NCBI GenBank assembly: GCA_036560445.1
Contig: DATBRG010000031.1
Location: 1 to 32,334 of the forward strand
DNA length: 32,334 bases
From: DATBRG01 sp036560445
GTDB lineage: Bacteria > Pseudomonadota > Gammaproteobacteria > Burkholderiales > Methylophilaceae
Reading direction: 5' to 3'
The translations under genes and the position numbers were made by a program. Within the stretch, counting starts at the first letter, position 1. Every line of letters starts with the position of its first letter. Shown here one piece after another: positions 31,391 through 32,334 of this stretch. Under the pieces are notes generated by a model. The model did no database searches, was not told the DNA's origin, and saw only the letters and a program-made list of their open reading frames with translations.

Positions 31391-32334
31391 ATTCTGTACA
31401 AAAGCACCGACTATCAGCGGGTCGTTAGCGCCGCTATATCTAAAGAAGAATTCGAATTAAGACCTCCTTTCTGGAGAGATTACGCTCGATTAATTCATTC
31501 TCCAGCCTACCGTCGCCTTCAAGGCAAGACGCAGCTATTCCCTGGCATTGAATCTGATTTTTTCAGAAATCGACTCACGCACTCTATTGAAGTTGCTCAG
31601 ATTGCTAAGTCAATTGCGTTAAGAATTAATGCAACGGATCTTCCGGGAAAAAGAAAAACAGAAAAGATTGATCTTGATTTAGTTTCTCTCGCAGGAATGG
31701 CACATGACTTGGGCCATCCACCTTTCGGACATAATGGTGAAAAAGCACTTGATTACTGCATGAAAGATCATGGTGGCTTTGAGGGCAATGCTCAGACGTT
31801 AAGAATTTTGGCTAGATTGGAGAAGAAAGGAGCAGACATTGCACCATTTTCCGGCCCCGGACATACCGATAAAAGAGTAGGTCTTAATCTGACTTACCGT
31901 ACTTTAGCCGCGATTCTCAAATACGACCAAGTAATTCCCATTGAAAGTAAGGATCGGAGTAATCCGGACAAGATTTGTAAAGGATATTACTTTTCCGAAG
32001 TTGCTTTAGTAGAAACGATAAAGAAAAAGATAATAGGTAGAAGAGTAAAACCGCCAAAGTTCAAGACTATAGAATGCCAAATAATGGACGTAGCAGATGA
32101 TATTGCTTACTCCACATACGATTTGGAAGATGCGTTAAAAGCAGGATTCATATCCCCGATGGAAATACTTGCAGACGCTGCTAACAGGCCATTAATGGAA
32201 AAAGTGGTAGATGAGTTAAATAAAAGAAGTTCAGGGAAAGAATATAGTTTTACTGATGTAATACGTAGCCTTTTACAACTCTTCTTTGCTACTGGCTTAT
32301 TTGATCAGGACAAAATTTTAGGACATCTTTCTGC
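31391..32334 (+). CDS. dGTPase-like HD-domain triphosphohydrolase, 3' partial, non-canonical start
   Basis: An open frame of about 314 codons that runs off the window. FWRDYARLIHSPAYRRLQGKT is the conserved N-terminus of deoxyguanosine triphosphate triphosphohydrolases. The metal-binding HD set is complete so far: RLTHSIEV (His64), MAHDLGHPPFGHNG (His105, Asp106) and DVADDIAYSTYD (Asp233). GGFEGNAQTLRIL is the family's substrate-site motif. Such enzymes cut dNTPs to nucleoside and triphosphate, and some protect against phage by lowering dNTP pools. The frame has no ATG, GTG or TTG before the ATG at 31697, inside the HD motif. I set the start at ATT 31391, eight bases after AAGG; ATC 31388 or CTG 31394 are equally possible. 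The DNA is A+T-rich compared with the left of the window. Confidence 0.82.
   Translation, partial: MLYKSTDYQRVVSAAISKEEFELRPPFWRDYARLIHSPAYRRLQGKTQLFPGIESDFFRNRLTHSIEVAQIAKSIALRINATDLPGKRKTEKIDLDLVSLAGMAHDLGHPPFGHNGEKALDYCMKDHGGFEGNAQTLRILARLEKKGADIAPFSGPGHTDKRVGLNLTYRTLAAILKYDQVIPIESKDRSNPDKICKGYYFSEVALVETIKKKIIGRRVKPPKFKTIECQIMDVADDIAYSTYDLEDALKAGFISPMEILADAANRPLMEKVVDELNKRSSGKEYSFTDVIRSLLQLFFATGLFDQDKILGHLS

Overview
The window looks like the chromosome of a Gram-negative betaproteobacterium. It has an RTX protein, a lipoprotein with a lipobox, an outer-membrane barrel, NagZ, RlmD and TadA. The gene families and near-balanced base composition are most reminiscent of the methylotrophic Methylophilaceae, but that is inference: no taxonomic marker gene (rRNA, tRNA or methanol dehydrogenase) lies here. 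I see no tRNA, rRNA, CRISPR array, transposase or origin. Coding density is high and no stretch over 300 bases lacks a gene.

Layout. (1) 1-2685: a left-truncated glycosyltransferase-like gene converges on a methyltransferase and a PaaK/CapK-like adenylating enzyme. (2) 2760-5305: an MscS channel and a stand-alone secreted RTX repeat protein, closed by a perfect palindromic terminator. (3) 5323-10405: a minus-strand redox and electrophile-defence operon (pirin, flavodoxin-fold quinone reductase, YceI, Old Yellow Enzyme, nitroreductase, thioredoxin). A YhaJ-like LysR regulator diverges from it across a dyad operator. (4) 10491-16791: a plus-strand run of PsiE-like, NAD(P)HX repair enzyme, MoxR ATPase, DUF58 protein, TgpA-like transglutaminase and TadA. 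(5) 16817-23899: YccA, then a tight minus-strand cluster of peptide ABC binding protein, outer-membrane barrel, L,D-transpeptidase, two ABC permeases, queuosine-precursor transporter and NagZ. This suggests murein-peptide handling. (6) 23992-27932: DoxX, a deoxyinosine DNA glycosylase that probably starts at CTG, RlmD, an MgtC/DUF4010 membrane protein and a Bfd-like ferredoxin. (7) 27976-31036: three small regulated units. These are an SRPBCC-ArsR pair with repeated operators, a VOC gene divergent from a TetR gene with twin operators, and a DUF3617 protein. (8) 31037-32334: an A+T-rich right edge with a structured leader, a 54-codon ORF and a dGTPase-like HD phosphohydrolase running off the window.

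The most unusual spot is the right edge. The dGTPase frame has no ATG, GTG or TTG between the upstream stop codon and its own HD catalytic motif. That stop codon sits in the loop of a perfect 9-bp hairpin, and the upstream 54-codon ORF is in the same frame. This could be non-AUG initiation with translational coupling, stop-codon readthrough, or a damaged gene. Three separate operator arrays (LysR, ArsR, TetR), each beside its presumed regulator, are also readable directly in the DNA.
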